A stretch of DNA of 64,000 nt, taken from the NCBI RefSeq assembly GCF_003986935.1, contig NZ_RJZE01000014.1, forward strand, positions 124,001-188,000. The letters run 5' to 3'. The DNA comes from Paraburkholderia kururiensis JCM 10599 = LMG 19447. GTDB lineage: Bacteria > Pseudomonadota > Gammaproteobacteria > Burkholderiales > Burkholderiaceae. A program made the position numbers and the translations under genes. Shown here one piece after another: positions 62,847 to 64,000 of this stretch; the stretch's first letter is position 1; every line of letters begins with the position of its first letter. Under the pieces are notes generated by a model that worked only from the letters and a program-made list of their open reading frames with translations, searched no databases and was not told the origin of the DNA.

Positions 62847-64000
62847 GATGGCGCTGGCTAGCGTTCCATTCCAAATATCGGGCCATGCACAAGCCGAAAT
62901 CGATCGATTTCGGGCTCTCGCAGAGCATTGGGCGAGTGCCGCGCAGCATGCCATCGTGTCGTACTTGGCCATTGAAGACGCAGGCGCAAAGTGGCTTCAT
63001 TGGGCGATAGTTCGATACGTCTACGAGACAGTCCGCCCGTCTTTGCTCGAACCTTCTGTCGTAGAGCTGGACGGGATTGTAGTAGGGCGAGTGCCGATTG
63101 ATTTGGCGAACGCGAGTTTCGACCTTGATCGAATCCTCCGTACAGGGCAGATCGAGATCGACGGCGAGTTCTACACGCTGCCGCAGACTGAAGGGAATTC
63201 CTTGGGGGCAACGTTTTTTGCGGACAGCCATCCTCAAGTTCAACCCAGTCAGGCAAGATCGCCAGCGCTGATGCTGTCAGCCGGCCGGTCGCCAAATCTG
63301 GACCAGCGGCTGCTCAGAGATTTTGAGCATCGGGTGCGATCTCTCGACGCTCCGTACGACGGCATGGCTGACTTGTTGAATGAGCATCTCTTGCCCATCG
63401 CAGTCATGCAACGTACGGATGCAGCCATAGAGATCTTGCTCGAAAGACCGGCGGAGACTGTCTTGGGGGATTCGTTCATCGGCGACGGCAAACTTTCAGC
63501 CAAGATCGTTGCTAGCCCTCGTGTTGATCCTTCCCTGCTCAAGGTTGGTGTGAAATATACGTCGGATACACAGAAAGCTACGCGATTGTCGGTAGGTGGG
63601 GCAACGCTTGGCTGGACCGATCAGGATGACGGCCTAATTGCTGCGCGAGTTGAGCAAGATGTTGGCGATGCGCCAGTCTGCCAAGTCTTTCTCAGCTACG
63701 CTGGACATCATATTTCACGATGGTGGGTCGGTGATCCCATGCGATTGCCCAGTCAGCGCGCGGCATTCCTTGCCCAATTCGATAAGAACCTCGCAAAGCT
63801 ACGCGAAGAACTATTGTCGCGCGATTCGCGTGGTCACCCGTTCGAACGAGTCTTGGCACTCGTACTGGAAGAACTCGGGTTCGACTGCATGTATCTCGGT
63901 GAGGTGTCCCACTTGCAGGAAGCGCCGGATATTTATTGTGAGACTCCGACTCGACGGGTGGCAGTGATCGAGTGCGCGGCAGCCGTCACCAACTCCTCCG
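62847..64000 (+). CDS. Protein with PD-(D/E)XK-like nuclease C-terminus, cut by window end
   Basis: An open frame from the ATG at 62847 to the window edge, 384 codons without a stop. The first 300 residues have no recognisable domain. Then FERVLALVLEELGFDCMYLG, APDIYC and VAVIECAA give the Glu / Asp / Glu-x-(Lys-like) spacing of restriction-type nucleases; the final residue is Cys or Ala where Lys is usual, so activity is uncertain. Composition is island-like although it lies right of the partial tRNA, so the accessory region continues. It could be a further defence gene. Confidence 0.7.

Overview
The window looks like a chromosome of a Burkholderiaceae bacterium (Burkholderia/Paraburkholderia/Caballeronia-like). 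The core is very GC-rich with strong third-position GC, and carries betaproteobacterial neighbourhoods: nadA-nadC facing nadB, rpmB-rpmG, radC / fkpB-ispH, livHMGF, argD-ypeA, hemN, uppP and trmB. This placement rests on gene content and composition; no search was run.

Layout. 1-10.7 kb holds the 3' end of rsmB, an MscS channel, a fatty-acid desaturase, the de novo NAD genes, two ribosomal protein genes, radC and an FKBP-ispH pair. 11.2-25.2 kb holds a secreted unknown, the branched-chain amino-acid transporter livHMGF, a GNAT gene with argD, a 2Fe-2S flavin reductase, an SDR, rsuA, an MFS exporter and a tartrate/malate dehydrogenase with its divergent LysR regulator. 25.2-32.8 kb is a seven-gene minus-strand operon for a membrane complex related to hydrogenase-4 and complex I. 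Its large subunit lacks the nickel-iron cysteine motifs, so it resembles an energy-converting hydrogenase-related (Ehr) complex rather than a hydrogenase. 33-46 kb holds a thioredoxin-like unknown, an HPr-like protein without its active-site histidine, a ribbon-helix-helix protein, a DUF937-OmpA protein, an orphan response regulator, tRNA-Leu(CAA), hemN, a Cys-cluster protein, a lipoprotein, uppP, trmB, an outer-membrane protein, a GlxA-type regulator and an HD protein.

At 46.3 kb an intact tRNA-Gly(CCC) begins an accessory region of lower GC. A degenerate copy of the 5' half of this tRNA plus about 100 bp of its upstream flank recurs at 62.6 kb, which brackets a roughly 16.3-kb integrated island. 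No integrase is recognisable. Cargo: a helicase-nuclease fusion next to a DUF3800 protein; small island genes with an XRE repressor; a shortened Prim-Pol; mosaic small genes; a caspase-like protease candidate next to a frameshifted membrane protein; a small unknown pair; and a reverse transcriptase followed by a TIR/SEFIR-DUF2314 protein. The RT is preceded by two 146/147-bp direct repeats that are identical except for one 7-8-nt patch. Right of the island an open reading frame with a PD-(D/E)XK-like C-terminus runs off the window.

The island reads as a defence-rich element. The strongest candidates for something undescribed are the RT / TIR-DUF2314 module with its duplicated upstream element, the helicase-nuclease/DUF3800 pair, and the caspase-like/membrane protein pair.
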